Of a stretch of DNA of 64,000 bases, positions 49,265 through 58,374 are shown one piece after another (position 1 is the first letter of the stretch; each line of letters opens with the position of its first letter). This stretch comes from Hoeflea phototrophica DFL-43 (lineage in GTDB: Bacteria > Pseudomonadota > Alphaproteobacteria > Rhizobiales > Rhizobiaceae): positions 3,049,853 to 3,113,852 of the forward strand of contig NZ_CM002917.1 in assembly GCF_000154705.2 (NCBI RefSeq), in the 5' to 3' direction. Below the pieces are notes generated by a model. It ran no database searches and was not told where the DNA came from. It saw only the letters and a list, made by a program, of their open reading frames with translations. The position numbers and the translations under genes were made by a program.

Positions 49265-51322
49265 ATGAAGCTAAACACCCCCGTTGCAGCTCTGCTGTGC
49301 CTCTCAACCTCATTTGCCGGCATATCGATGGCAGCGCCCCTGCCCCGGGGCGATGTTCCGGAACCCACGCCGCGCCCTGCTGCTGTCAGCCTCGAAACAA
49401 CCTCATCGGTCCTGCGTGTCAATGCGGCTGCATCCACCACTGCGAGCCGCGAGCTCAAGGCGGGGCTTGATGCGCTGAGCGACCGGGATGTCGACGCAGC
49501 ACGAGCAGCGCGCGACGCGATGCGCCGCGGGACGCTCGACCATCAAATCCTCACCTGGGCGATCGCCCTTTCGGGACTGGAGGGCGTGCCGTCCGGCGAA
49601 ATCGCCGCTGCAGCTGCCGAGCTCAAGGGCTGGCCGGGGCTGAAATCCCTTCGCGCGCTCTCGGAGCGGGCCATTTTCTTTGAAAATCCTCCCGCAGCCC
49701 AGGTGCTCGCAGCCTTTGGCGACACACGCCCCGAAACCGCCAAAGGCGCGATCACTCTAACCCGCGCGCTGATGACGGCAGGCCAGACCAACCGTGCCAG
49801 GTCAGTCGCGGTCGAGTTCTGGCGCACAGAACGAATGGACAAGGAAGAGTCCAACATCTTCCTCAAGGAATTCAAAGCGCTCTTGAGCAAGGCCGATCAC
49901 CTGCGCCGGATGGAGATGCTTCTCTACCGCGACCGGGTTTCCGAAGCGAAACCGCTTGCGGAACTGGCACAGGCGCAATCGCTCTATCGGGCATGGACTT
50001 CGGTAATCCGAGCCCCCGCAAAAGCGGCATCCGCGATTTCGAAGGTGCACCCAAGCTGGCATGACGATCCTGCCTATCTCTATCTGAGGGTTCGGCATCT
50101 GCGCGCGTTGGAGCGCGACAAGGACGCCGCCGCACTGCTCGCCAAGATGCCACGGGACCGGGCAGTCTTGGTGGATCCCGATGAATGGTGGATAGAGGCC
50201 CGTATCATCAGCCGCGGAATCTATGAGCTGGGAGACGCCAAGGCCGCCTACCGGCTTGCCGCCGCCCATCTGGCACAAAGCCCGGCGGACTATGCCGAAG
50301 CCGAATTTCATGCCGGTTGGTACGCGCTTCGCGGTCTCAAGGATGCAAAGACCGCATCCAGGCATTTCGCCAATATTCTCAAGGTAGTTGATGGCCAGAT
50401 CTCGACCGCGCGCGCGCATTACTGGCTCGGACGTGCAGCCGAGTCCGGTGGCGGCGGACAGGCCGCAGATCATTACGCCCGCGCGGCGCAATTCCCCACC
50501 ACGTTCTACGGCCAACTGGCTGGCGCCAAGCTCGGCCACAAATCGCTCAACATCACCTACCCCGCCCCCAGCAATGCCGAACGCACCAGATTTACATCGC
50601 GCGAAGCCGTTCAAGCCATCCGCAAGCTCGAGGACGCAGGCTATGAATGGCGCGCCGACAGCCTCTACCGCGCGCTTGCTGCCGAATTGGACAGTCCCGG
50701 TGAACTGGCGATCCTCGCCGCCATGGCAGAAAGACGCGGCGACCATCAGGTCTCCCTGCAGGTCGGCAAGATCGCCTGGAACCGCGGCCTCGACGTCGCC
50801 GCCCTTGCCTATCCGTTGGGCGCCGTCCCCGCCAGCGCCAATATTGCCGGGTCAGGCAAGGCGCTCGCCTATTCGATCGCGCGCCAGGAAAGCGCCTTTA
50901 ACAAGGCCGCCGTTTCACCTGCCAACGCGCGAGGGCTTCTGCAACTGCTGCCCGGCACCGCAAAGGGCGTCGCCTCTCGCCATGGGCTGCCCTACTCGAA
51001 GGGCCGCCTGACAACAGATGCCGGCTACAACGCCACGCTTGGCGCGCATTTCCTTGGCGAGCAGATTGAGGATTTTGGCGGCTCCTACATCCTGACATTC
51101 ATCGCCTACAATGCCGGGCCGCGCCGGGTGCCGCAGTGGATTGAACGCTTCGGTGATCCGCGCGGCAAGTCTCTCGACGAGGTGATCGACTGGATCGAGA
51201 TGATCCCGTTCACCGAAACAAGGCATTATGTGCAGCGGGTGCTTGAAAACTATCAGGTTTACAAGGCCCGGCTGGGCCAGAGCGCCAGCATCGAAAAGGA
51301 CCTCCGCTTCGGACGCCGCTGA
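49265..51322 (+). CDS. Soluble lytic murein transglycosylase (Slt70-like)
   Basis: A 685-residue periplasmic peptidoglycan lyase. A signal peptide ends near residue 23 (ISMAA). A long alpha-helical ring region precedes the catalytic domain: SIARQESAFN with Glu near 542, then ANARGLLQLLPGTAKGVA and the YNAGPRR motif. The end lies at FGRR. The protein is of typical length for this class. Confidence 0.92.
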   Translation: MKLNTPVAALLCLSTSFAGISMAAPLPRGDVPEPTPRPAAVSLETTSSVLRVNAAASTTASRELKAGLDALSDRDVDAARAARDAMRRGTLDHQILTWAIALSGLEGVPSGEIAAAAAELKGWPGLKSLRALSERAIFFENPPAAQVLAAFGDTRPETAKGAITLTRALMTAGQTNRARSVAVEFWRTERMDKEESNIFLKEFKALLSKADHLRRMEMLLYRDRVSEAKPLAELAQAQSLYRAWTSVIRAPAKAASAISKVHPSWHDDPAYLYLRVRHLRALERDKDAAALLAKMPRDRAVLVDPDEWWIEARIISRGIYELGDAKAAYRLAAAHLAQSPADYAEAEFHAGWYALRGLKDAKTASRHFANILKVVDGQISTARAHYWLGRAAESGGGGQAADHYARAAQFPTTFYGQLAGAKLGHKSLNITYPAPSNAERTRFTSREAVQAIRKLEDAGYEWRADSLYRALAAELDSPGELAILAAMAERRGDHQVSLQVGKIAWNRGLDVAALAYPLGAVPASANIAGSGKALAYSIARQESAFNKAAVSPANARGLLQLLPGTAKGVASRHGLPYSKGRLTTDAGYNATLGAHFLGEQIEDFGGSYILTFIAYNAGPRRVPQWIERFGDPRGKSLDEVIDWIEMIPFTETRHYVQRVLENYQVYKARLGQSASIEKDLRFGRR

Positions 51323-51433
51323 AAGTGCTGCCAGCAGGCAAGCGCGATTGTCCGCCAATCGAGCGCCGGGTGGTCTGAACCGAAAAATGCGCTATAGCAT
51401 TGACAGACAGCATTCAGGAGACCCGCAACAGCC

Positions 51434-52360
51434 ATGGTCAATCAGGATATCGAGACGCTTGCGCCGGTCACCCATGAAGATGTGTTTTATTCATCGCGCG
51501 AAGGCCTCAGGCTTCATGCGGCGGATTATGGCCGCCACGACCCGCTCACCCGCGGCCCCCTTCCGGTCGTCTGCCTGCCCGGCCTGACCCGCAACACGCG
51601 CGACTTTCACGATCTGGCGGTGTTGATTTCACGCCACCCGAAGACCCCGCGTCGGGTCGTCAGTTTCGATTATCGCGGCCGTGGCCAATCTGCCTGGGAC
51701 AAGGACCCCGCCCGCTACACAATCACCACAGAAGCCGACGACATCCTCAATGGCATGGCAGCGCTTGGCCTTGAACACGCGATTTTCATAGGCACCTCAC
51801 GTGGCGGGCTGATCATGCACGTCCTCGCCGCAACCCGTCCCGGCGTTATGGCCGGTGGCGTTCTCAATGACATCGGTCCGGTGATCGAAGGCGCCGGGCT
51901 TGCCCAGATCAAGGCATATCTGTCACGCACGCCAAAGCCTCGGAATTGGGATGAGGCAGCCACAGCCCTCTCCGAAGCACATGGCAAAAGCTTCCCCGCC
52001 TTGACCGACGCAGACTGGATCGATTTCGCCCACGCGGTCTTTGCCGAAAAGAACGGTGCGCTTCTGCCTGATTATGATCCCGCACTTCTTGAAGGACTCA
52101 AGGGCGTTGATCTTGGCACACGACTGCCGACGCTCTGGCCGCAGTTCGAGGGACTTGGAGCCATGCCGCTTCTGGCTCTGCGCGGAGAGCATTCTTCACT
52201 TCTGTCGGCAGAAACACTGGATCTAATGAAAGCGCGCGTTCCCAGCCTTCAGACTGCCACAGTCAAAGGCCAGGGCCACGCTCCAATCCTCCACCTGTCC
52301 GGGATACCCGAGATCCTCAACAAGTTCTTTGCTGTAGTGGACAAGGCCCGCGGCCACTGA
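51434..52360 (+). CDS. Alpha/beta hydrolase
   Basis: A 308-residue alpha/beta-fold esterase or similar enzyme. The oxyanion strand is VVCLPGLTRNTRDF, the nucleophile elbow GTSRGG has Ser122, and the catalytic His is His282 in GQGHAP. FDYRGRGQSAWDKDP is the usual DYRGxGxS motif. Substrate unknown. Confidence 0.88.
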   Translation: MVNQDIETLAPVTHEDVFYSSREGLRLHAADYGRHDPLTRGPLPVVCLPGLTRNTRDFHDLAVLISRHPKTPRRVVSFDYRGRGQSAWDKDPARYTITTEADDILNGMAALGLEHAIFIGTSRGGLIMHVLAATRPGVMAGGVLNDIGPVIEGAGLAQIKAYLSRTPKPRNWDEAATALSEAHGKSFPALTDADWIDFAHAVFAEKNGALLPDYDPALLEGLKGVDLGTRLPTLWPQFEGLGAMPLLALRGEHSSLLSAETLDLMKARVPSLQTATVKGQGHAPILHLSGIPEILNKFFAVVDKARGH

Positions 52361-52419
52361 AATCCGACAGTGAACCGCTCCACCTTGCATCCATTGTCGC
52401 AGGCCGGGATGCTTGAAGT

Positions 52420-53166
52420 CTAATCAGACTTCTTGGATCCCCGCTTGGGTGCCCCACCCGCAGAGCTTACCACTTCGCCCTTGGCAACCCGCTTTGAGAA
52501 CTCAGTTGAACCGCCTTTGGCCAGTATCTTTGCCTGCACCACCCAGTCATCCCTCTCTATCCGGCCCGAAAAAGACAATTGCTCGTTGAAGTCCGCCTGA
52601 TCCTTCTTGGTCCATTTGGCGATTTGAGCGAAACTGGTGATGCCAATGGCGTTCAGCTTTGCTTCGAGTTGTGGGCCGACCCCCTTGATCCGCTTCAGAT
52701 CATCAGGCGCCGCGGCAATGCTGGGCTTCTTCTTGGCAGGGCTTGCCTTGGCTGCCGCTTTTGGCTTGGCCGGGGTTTTTTCCTTGGCAGCGGCAGCTTT
52801 GCTCGCCGACGACTTGGCCGGCGCCGATTTGGTTTTCGCTTTGGCAGTTTTGGCCACCGCAGCCGGCTTTGCAGGTGTGGCCGCCTTGGGCGTTTCTTTC
52901 GGGCTGTCCGGAACCGTGGGAGTTTCGCTCACCAAGTCAACAGCCACTGCCGGCTGCGGGGTGCTCGCGGGTTCATAATGCGGCGTCGGTGCTGCCAGCT
53001 CGCCGGCAGTTGCAGTTTTGGCGGTACCCTCACGGGTCACAGCCCCTGCGGACCCCGAATGTGCGCTCTTGCCAGGGGCGAATTGACCCTTGAGCCAGCA
53101 ACCGACAAAGCAGCCGGCCGCAAAAGCCAAGGCGATAAAAAACAAAGTCTGCAAAAACAACATCAT
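52420..53166 (-). CDS. Membrane-anchored helix-hairpin-helix protein with Ala/Lys/Pro linker
   Basis: A 248-residue protein. An N-terminal membrane helix ([18 protein letters not shown]) is followed by an Ala/Lys/Pro-rich linker (about 70-150). The C-terminal domain has [22 protein letters not shown], a helix-hairpin-helix of the type seen next to respiratory complex I subunits in rhizobia, then [15 protein letters not shown]. Start at the ATG at 53166 with GGAG 5 nt upstream. Last gene of the envelope operon; function unknown. Confidence 0.78.
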   Translation of the reverse strand: MMLFLQTLFFIALAFAAGCFVGCWLKGQFAPGKSAHSGSAGAVTREGTAKTATAGELAAPTPHYEPASTPQPAVAVDLVSETPTVPDSPKETPKAATPAKPAAVAKTAKAKTKSAPAKSSASKAAAAKEKTPAKPKAAAKASPAKKKPSIAAAPDDLKRIKGVGPQLEAKLNAIGITSFAQIAKWTKKDQADFNEQLSFSGRIERDDWVVQAKILAKGGSTEFSKRVAKGEVVSSAGGAPKRGSKKSD

Positions 53167-53200
53167 CACTTCTCCCGCTCCCAGTCACACGAATATCGGC

Positions 53201-53299
53201 TCACGCCTTTTTGCCCGCACAGGTTTTCCAGCCGACAAGACAGCCGATCACGAATGCAACGACTATCCAAAGCCACATATGCGCAAATACATAGAACAT
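53201..53299 (-). CDS. Short membrane peptide, 32 residues
   Basis: This reading frame is too short for usual gene calling. It starts at ATG 53299 with AAGGAGGG 5 nt upstream, a very strong ribosome-binding site. The peptide is one membrane helix, MFYVFAHMWLWIVVAF followed by VIGCLVGWKTCAGKKA. It sits 27 bp after the OmpA-family stop and 34 bp before the next gene. The segment AF-IGC-VG resembles the membrane helix of that next protein. Confidence 0.7.
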   Translation of the reverse strand: MFYVFAHMWLWIVVAFVIGCLVGWKTCAGKKA

Positions 53300-53326
53300 T
53301 CTCACCCTCCTTGGGGCCTTGCCCCG

Positions 53327-55093
53327 CTAGTTGACGACGCGGATTTCGATGCGTCGGTTCGCAGCTTTGCCCGTATCAGTCTCGTTGTCCGCAACCGGAC
53401 GGCTCTCACCATAGCCTATCGCAACAACTCTGTCCGGACCAACTCCGGCCGCGACCATGTAGGCAACAACCGCTTCCGCACGCCGTTCGGACAGCGTTTG
53501 ATTGGCGCCTTCGTCGCCATCGGCATCCGTGTGGCCGGAAATCTCCAGCCTGACATCCCGGCATTGCCGCGCCGCAAAGGCGATCCGGTCCAGAAATCCG
53601 AATGAATGATGCTGAATGCCCGCCTGGCCAGTGTCAAAACGAATCGTGTTTGCCGCCAACAACTGATTGAGGACATTCTGGCAGCTTGGTCCGGAAAGAT
53701 CTTCGGACGGCAACGGCTTGAGCGCAACAGACTGTTGTGCCGCAAAGGCTTCGGGAAGATCTGCTTCGAGTTGACGCTGAAGATCAGCAGCCGCATTTCC
53801 ACTTAAGGCTTCACCGCGTACCGAAAGCGCCCCGTCACGAAGAACCACAGAGGCTTCATCCAGGCGGCTGAGCGCCTGCAACGCGGCAAGCGCTGCGGTT
53901 TCGAACCCTCCCGGCGCGCCGGCCGCAACCCTTTGCCGGTCATCAATCTTGAGGCGGCCAAATTTCAACGCTGCACTTTCCAAAAGGCGATCGGCGATTG
54001 CTTTGCTTGGGACGACACCATCAAGCACAAGCGCATTCGATGACAGAGCGCCAGACCAGATGTAGGGTGAAACGCGCGCGAGGCCTATATCAACAGTGCC
54101 AAGCGTGAGCCCTTCGACCAGTCCCTCATCGAGCCGCGCCTGCAGCGCACGAAAGGCGTCACCATCGGCAATCTCGCCTGACATATCCAACTGGCCACCG
54201 CTCAGAGAAGCAGTTCCCCGGGTCAAGCGGGCAGACAATGAGATGGCTTCACTGGCAGCGCGCAACCAGTCAACTCCCTCCGGCACACCCGCGGCAAACC
54301 GCATTCCATCTATCACATCCAGATCCGGGTGAGCCGCCTTCGCCGCCTCGACAAGAGCCAACCGCGCCACCTGATCGGGGACATAGCCTGACAACATGAC
54401 CTGCGCTGAAGACGACGTCACCGACCAGGTGTATTCGCCCATCACCTGCACAGGCGTAATCTCGACGCTCTCAAGCAATCCATCACCGGGCGGTGAAGCT
54501 GCAAGAAGAGCCAGTGCCGCTTCGTGGTCCTCCGGATTGAGCGCCTGGCCGTAAATGCGCAGGGCATTGCCGTTCATTTCCATGAGGCCGGTGGAAAAAC
54601 GGGAAAAGGGAGCCGAACCAAAGGCCGCGAGCGCTACGAAATCATCAGGAGCGCCCCGCGCCAGCTTCAGCTGGTCCAGCAGCGCAATCCCAGGCAGGTT
54701 TTCACTCAGAAGGGCAACGAGTTGGCGGCGCGCGGCATCATTTGGCGCAAATCCGCTGAGCAGCAAGCCATTTTCCGTTTTTTCCAAAGACAGAAAGTAA
54801 GGCGATTGAACAGGCAGCAACCCTGTAGCGTCGGTCACGACACGCACACCATAGGTCTGCCGGACGGTTTCGATTGCGTCTGCTTGATTTTCGGGATCGG
54901 GAGCAAGGCCCTGGAGCGTCAGATCCCTCCCGTTCACCAGAACCCCTGCCCAGCCATGATCCACCGCCAGTGCTGCTGTTGCGCGATATCGAAGGTCGGC
55001 TTCTATGGGATCCAGTCTTAGCCACAAGGCCAGGAATGTCAGGCAGGCGACAGTCGCCACACCGGGCCATATCCAGAACTTCCAGTTTCGCAT
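53327..55093 (-). CDS. OmpA-family protein with BON-like repeats (ArfA-like)
   Basis: A 588-residue envelope protein. One N-terminal membrane segment (FWIWPGVATVACLTFLALWL) is followed by several repeated BON-like units (WAGVLVNGRDLTLQG; GYVPDQVARLALVEAAKA). The C-terminal OmpA domain has TIRFDTGQAGIQ, EISGHTDADGDEGANQTLSERRAEAVVAYM (in part) and NRRIEIRV, which binds peptidoglycan. Start at the ATG at 55093, with GGGGAG 3 nt upstream; a TTG frame to 55117 is less likely. The arrangement is the ArfA/Rv0899 type, function here unknown. Confidence 0.85.
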   Translation of the reverse strand: MRNWKFWIWPGVATVACLTFLALWLRLDPIEADLRYRATAALAVDHGWAGVLVNGRDLTLQGLAPDPENQADAIETVRQTYGVRVVTDATGLLPVQSPYFLSLEKTENGLLLSGFAPNDAARRQLVALLSENLPGIALLDQLKLARGAPDDFVALAAFGSAPFSRFSTGLMEMNGNALRIYGQALNPEDHEAALALLAASPPGDGLLESVEITPVQVMGEYTWSVTSSSAQVMLSGYVPDQVARLALVEAAKAAHPDLDVIDGMRFAAGVPEGVDWLRAASEAISLSARLTRGTASLSGGQLDMSGEIADGDAFRALQARLDEGLVEGLTLGTVDIGLARVSPYIWSGALSSNALVLDGVVPSKAIADRLLESAALKFGRLKIDDRQRVAAGAPGGFETAALAALQALSRLDEASVVLRDGALSVRGEALSGNAAADLQRQLEADLPEAFAAQQSVALKPLPSEDLSGPSCQNVLNQLLAANTIRFDTGQAGIQHHSFGFLDRIAFAARQCRDVRLEISGHTDADGDEGANQTLSERRAEAVVAYMVAAGVGPDRVVAIGYGESRPVADNETDTGKAANRRIEIRVVN

Positions 55094-55223
55094 GGGCTCC
55101 CCGCAGCGGTCGTGCAATGGGTGAACCTAACACCCCCGCGTCAATCAGGCCAAGTCAAAAACCGGACACCTGTCATCGGGTTGTCTGCCGGTCAGACACG
55201 CCGGCACGGCAAGGATTTCAACC

Positions 55224-55253
55224 AAAAAACCCGGCAGCCAAGGCTGCCGGGTT
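55224..55253 (-). terminator. Terminator of the first porin gene
   Basis: A 12-bp stem AACCCGGCAGCC / GGCTGCCGGGTT with a 2-nt gap, followed on the minus strand by a run of T. It lies about 25 nt past the porin stop. Confidence 0.85.
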
Positions 55254-55277
55254 CTGTCTGCTCAAACCGAAGTTTGA

Positions 55278-56396
55278 TTAGAAGGAGCGCTGAACGCGGA
55301 AGAAACCACCGAACTGGTCGGAGTTTGCAGCAGTAGTGCCGCGATCACGCCATGCGATTTCCGGAGTGACGATCAGGCCAGGAACGACCTGGTAGGCAAC
55401 GTTCGCTGCAACGCTGAACGCATCGTCGTTGCCGACAACGTTGTTTTCACGCCACTGACCCTGGATGTTGAAGGTCGCCTTGTCGGTGAACTTGTACGAA
55501 CCACCGGCAGTAACCGCGAAAGTCTCGTCGGTCACAGCACCATTTGCCCAGGTGGTGTAAGCCGAGGAGTTTTCACCGTAGTGGAGCATCGCCATCAGCG
55601 AGAGCTGATCGTTGACGGTCACGTCAGCGCGGATCTTACCGGACCAACCACCGCGGATCGGCTGAGCAAGAGTAGCGAGGTCATCACGTGTGTCGAAGCC
55701 GACAACAGCGCTGAGGTCGAACATGCCAGCTGTGTAGCCAAGACCCACAACAACATGCGGTGCGTAGTCGTCGATGCCCCAGGCCGGAGCAGCAGTGTTG
55801 CTGTCGTCACCCTGTTCGAGCGCGATACCAGCACGGAAAGCGCCGCCATTGTAGGTGTAGCTCACCAGGTTGGTGTCGAACGGGCCTGGATCGTAGATAA
55901 GACCGTCGTTGATGACTGGGCCAGCGTAACCGGTCCATGTGGTGAAGAACGACTCGTCCTTACCAATGCGCAGGCCGCCGAGCTGGATCCATGCAAAGTT
56001 GACCGAGAACTCGTTGTCGTTCGAGTAGCCGCCAACAGCAGTGTTGGTGTCCCACTGGAAGCGGAGTTCCGAGTAGGTGCGCAGGGTGCCGAGTTCGGTT
56101 TCCGAAGCTGTCGAAGTACGAACCGAAACGCGAGCGCGCTTGTTGTAGGTTTCGTCGCCGGTCACGGTAGCGCGTTCAAAAAGCTCACCAGCGCCAACAT
56201 CGTAACGGATGTAGCCGTGGATGCGCAGGCAGGTTTCGGTGCCCGGGATGTAGAAGTAGCCGGTGCCGAATGCATCGCAAACGCGGACGTATTCAACGGG
56301 CTCAGGCTCGGCAGCGACGATTGCGTCGGCAGCGCGAGCGCCGGAAACAGCGACGAGAGCCGCTGCGGAGCCGAGGAGAAGGCTCTTGATGTTCAT
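55278..56396 (-). CDS. Porin, rhizobial Omp2/RopA type (copy 1)
   Basis: A 372-residue outer-membrane porin. Signal peptide MNIKSLLLGSAAALVAVSGA, cleaved around ARAADA, then EYVRVCDAFGTGYFYIPGTE (two Cys bracket a conserved loop: VCDAFG and ETCLRIHG). It ends with the outer-membrane insertion signal VQRSF (terminal Phe). Start at 56396, GGAGG 6 nt upstream within a hairpin. It is divergent from copy 2 and nearly identical over the first 65 residues, diverging in the loops. Confidence 0.95.
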   Translation of the reverse strand: MNIKSLLLGSAAALVAVSGARAADAIVAAEPEPVEYVRVCDAFGTGYFYIPGTETCLRIHGYIRYDVGAGELFERATVTGDETYNKRARVSVRTSTASETELGTLRTYSELRFQWDTNTAVGGYSNDNEFSVNFAWIQLGGLRIGKDESFFTTWTGYAGPVINDGLIYDPGPFDTNLVSYTYNGGAFRAGIALEQGDDSNTAAPAWGIDDYAPHVVVGLGYTAGMFDLSAVVGFDTRDDLATLAQPIRGGWSGKIRADVTVNDQLSLMAMLHYGENSSAYTTWANGAVTDETFAVTAGGSYKFTDKATFNIQGQWRENNVVGNDDAFSVAANVAYQVVPGLIVTPEIAWRDRGTTAANSDQFGGFFRVQRSF

Positions 56397-56397
56397 G

Positions 56398-56414
56398 TTT
56401 GACCTCCAGTCAAA
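56398..56414 (-). promoter_or_regulatory. Hairpin holding the porin 1 ribosome-binding site
   Basis: On the minus strand TTTGAC and GTCAAA form a perfect 6-bp stem with the loop TGGAG, part of the GGAGG ribosome-binding site. It ends 1 nt before the start codon. Confidence 0.55.
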
Positions 56415-57149
56415 ATTAATAAAGGGTCTGGGTTTTCGCTGAAGGACAGCATTCCCTGCCCCATCCCCACGATGGAAGAAGACAAACGGATGCCCGCCTT
56501 GACTTCGAGATTGAACATACTCGCCAGCCGCTGCCGTGCAACGCCGATCAACCGGCTTGGGACAGTCACGCCGTGCCTTCCCCCACGGCTGTTGCACAAA
56601 TGACACGAAATCGGCGGTCGCCGGCTGCTTTGTTTACCTTTGGTTAGGAAAATCGGCATTCAGCAGCATGCCGGACCACCGGTTTCTCCGCTGTTTCAGG
56701 CGACTCGCTTCGTGGAGAGGTCCGCAAATCCCCGATTCCACCGTCCATTTTCATGGAGCCATCGTCAATTCTGCCTTGATTCGACACTGGTTTCCCTGCC
56801 CGCGGAGAATCACCAGCCCCTGACCCCAGCATTTGGCTTCCATGACAAACGGACCCCATCCTTATTTGACAGGACGGCACTCCAACGGCTTGCGCCCGGC
56901 AATGAACAGCGCAGCATTGGCCCATGTGAACAGCGCAAGTCGCTCCATCTGGCGGATCCATCCGCACCTCTTCATCGAGGGCTGTTTGTTCAATGGCTAT
57001 GCGGCGGCGTTCGACCTTTCTGACACTTGCTCATTTGACACTCAGAAAACACACCTGCGTTGAGGCTTGAGAGGCAGAATCCTCGCAGAAAGCGAAATCC
57101 TGAAGAAATACAATTCTTTAAGCGAACTTCATTTTTTCGCAATTTGTCC

Positions 57150-57166
57150 TTTGACTGGAGGTCAGA
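57150..57166 (+). promoter_or_regulatory. Hairpin holding the porin 2 ribosome-binding site
   Basis: TTTGAC pairs with GTCAGA through a 6-bp stem with one U-G pair, loop TGGAG, 2 nt before the start codon. The same fold occurs at porin 1. Confidence 0.55.
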
Positions 57167-57168
57167 AA

Positions 57169-58269
57169 ATGAACATCAAGAGCCTTCTCCTCGGCTCCGC
57201 AGCGGCTCTCGTCGCTGTTTCCGGCGCTCGCGCTGCCGACGCAATCGTCGCTGCCGAGCCTGAGCCCGTTGAATACGTCCGCGTTTGCGATGCATTCGGC
57301 ACCGGTTTCTTCTACATCCCGGGCACTGAAACCTGCCTGCGCATCCACGGCTACATCCGTTACGATGTGAGAGCCGGTGAGGCCTACGAACGCACTTCGT
57401 TTACCGGTGACGGCACCTACCGTGCGCATGCTCGCGCTTCGATCCGCGCCTCGACCGCCTCGGAAACCGAGCTCGGCACCCTGCGTACATATTCAGAGTT
57501 CCGTTTCAACTGGGACACCAGCGCCACAACCGGCGGCTACACGACCGGCACAGCACCTTCGCTCAATTTCGCATGGATCCAGCTTGGCGGTCTGCGCGTT
57601 GGTAAGGACGAAACGCTCTTCACCACATGGACCGGCTATGCGGGCGCTGTCATCACCGATGGAACCTACGGGCCATTCGACACCAACCTGATCAGCTACA
57701 CATACGATGGCGGCGCTTTCCGTGCTGGCATCTCGCTTGAGCAGGGTGACGACAGTAATTCCGCCACAGCATGGGGTATCGACGACTACATGCCGCATGT
57801 TGTGGCAGGTGTTGGCTACAATGCCGGCATGGTCGACCTCAGCGCAGTGCTCGGCTACGACACACGCGACGATTTCGGTGGTGTTGCCCGCGGTGGCTGG
57901 TCTGGAAAGGTTCGTGCAGACGTGACCGTAAACGATCAGCTGTCCGTCTTCGCAATGGCGATGTATGGTGAAAGCACTTCAGGCTACACCACTTGGGACC
58001 GGACCAACGCCGCAGCAGGTGAGGAATCACTGTCCATCATCGCCGGTGGTTCTTACCGGGCTTCTGACAAGCTCAGGTTCAACATCCAGGGCCAGTGGAT
58101 GGAGAGCGTCGCAGCCGAAAACCTTTCTGACGGGTTTCAGGTTGCCGGTAACCTGAATTACACCGTTGTTCCTGGTTTCGTTGTTACTCCGGAACTCTAC
58201 TACACCGACGCCGGCGACGCCGCTGGCGGCCAGTTCGGTGCGATGGTGCGTTTTCAGCGCTCGTTCTAA
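57169..58269 (+). CDS. Porin, rhizobial Omp2/RopA type (copy 2)
   Basis: A 366-residue outer-membrane porin paralogous to the divergent copy. It has the same signal peptide and the FFYIPGTETCLRIHGYIRYD block (Cys in VCDAFG and ETCLR), then SASETELGTLRTYSE-type repeats with changed loops. The C-terminal FQRSF is the terminal-aromatic signal. Start at 57169, GGAGG close upstream. Confidence 0.95.
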   Translation: MNIKSLLLGSAAALVAVSGARAADAIVAAEPEPVEYVRVCDAFGTGFFYIPGTETCLRIHGYIRYDVRAGEAYERTSFTGDGTYRAHARASIRASTASETELGTLRTYSEFRFNWDTSATTGGYTTGTAPSLNFAWIQLGGLRVGKDETLFTTWTGYAGAVITDGTYGPFDTNLISYTYDGGAFRAGISLEQGDDSNSATAWGIDDYMPHVVAGVGYNAGMVDLSAVLGYDTRDDFGGVARGGWSGKVRADVTVNDQLSVFAMAMYGESTSGYTTWDRTNAAAGEESLSIIAGGSYRASDKLRFNIQGQWMESVAAENLSDGFQVAGNLNYTVVPGFVVTPELYYTDAGDAAGGQFGAMVRFQRSF

Positions 58270-58293
58270 TCAAGTCCTGGCTTGATCAGACAA

Positions 58294-58323
58294 CAGGACC
58301 GGCGGCATTCGCCGCCGGTTACT
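58294..58323 (+). terminator. GC-rich hairpin after porin 2, probable terminator
   Basis: ACCGGCGGC and GCCGCCGGT form a 9-bp stem with loop ATTC, extended by ACAG/CTGT on the outside. The T run is poor, so termination is likely but not certain. Confidence 0.6.
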
Positions 58324-58356
58324 GTCTTAGAATAGAATTAGATTTGCATAAGTATA

Positions 58357-58373
58357 CTACATTTCTAATGTAG
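58357..58373. promoter_or_regulatory. 7-3-7 palindrome at the integrase start
   Basis: CTACATT and AATGTAG are perfect complements around TCT, and the repeat ends 1 nt before the integrase ATG. It sits where a repressor or an mRNA hairpin would block the start. No ribosome-binding site of usual type precedes the gene. Confidence 0.5.
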
Positions 58374-58374
58374 A

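Larger units (their letters stand above)
56397..57168. other. 772-bp region between the divergent porins
   Basis: It carries the promoters and leaders of both porin genes. An open frame at 56640-57023 has no recognisable protein character. No tRNA or IS was seen. The near-start segment TTTGACTGGAGGTCA recurs at both ends, in opposite orientation. A small RNA could be encoded here but no signal decides this. Confidence 0.5.

Noticed and set aside
52415..52432. 7-4-7 inverted repeat over the end of the HhH gene
   Set aside because: It lies within the last codons and has no T run, so it is not counted as a terminator.
56640..57023. 127-codon open frame between the porins
   Set aside because: No ribosome-binding site, odd composition (His, Arg, Phe, Pro-rich) and no domain; looks like a chance frame.
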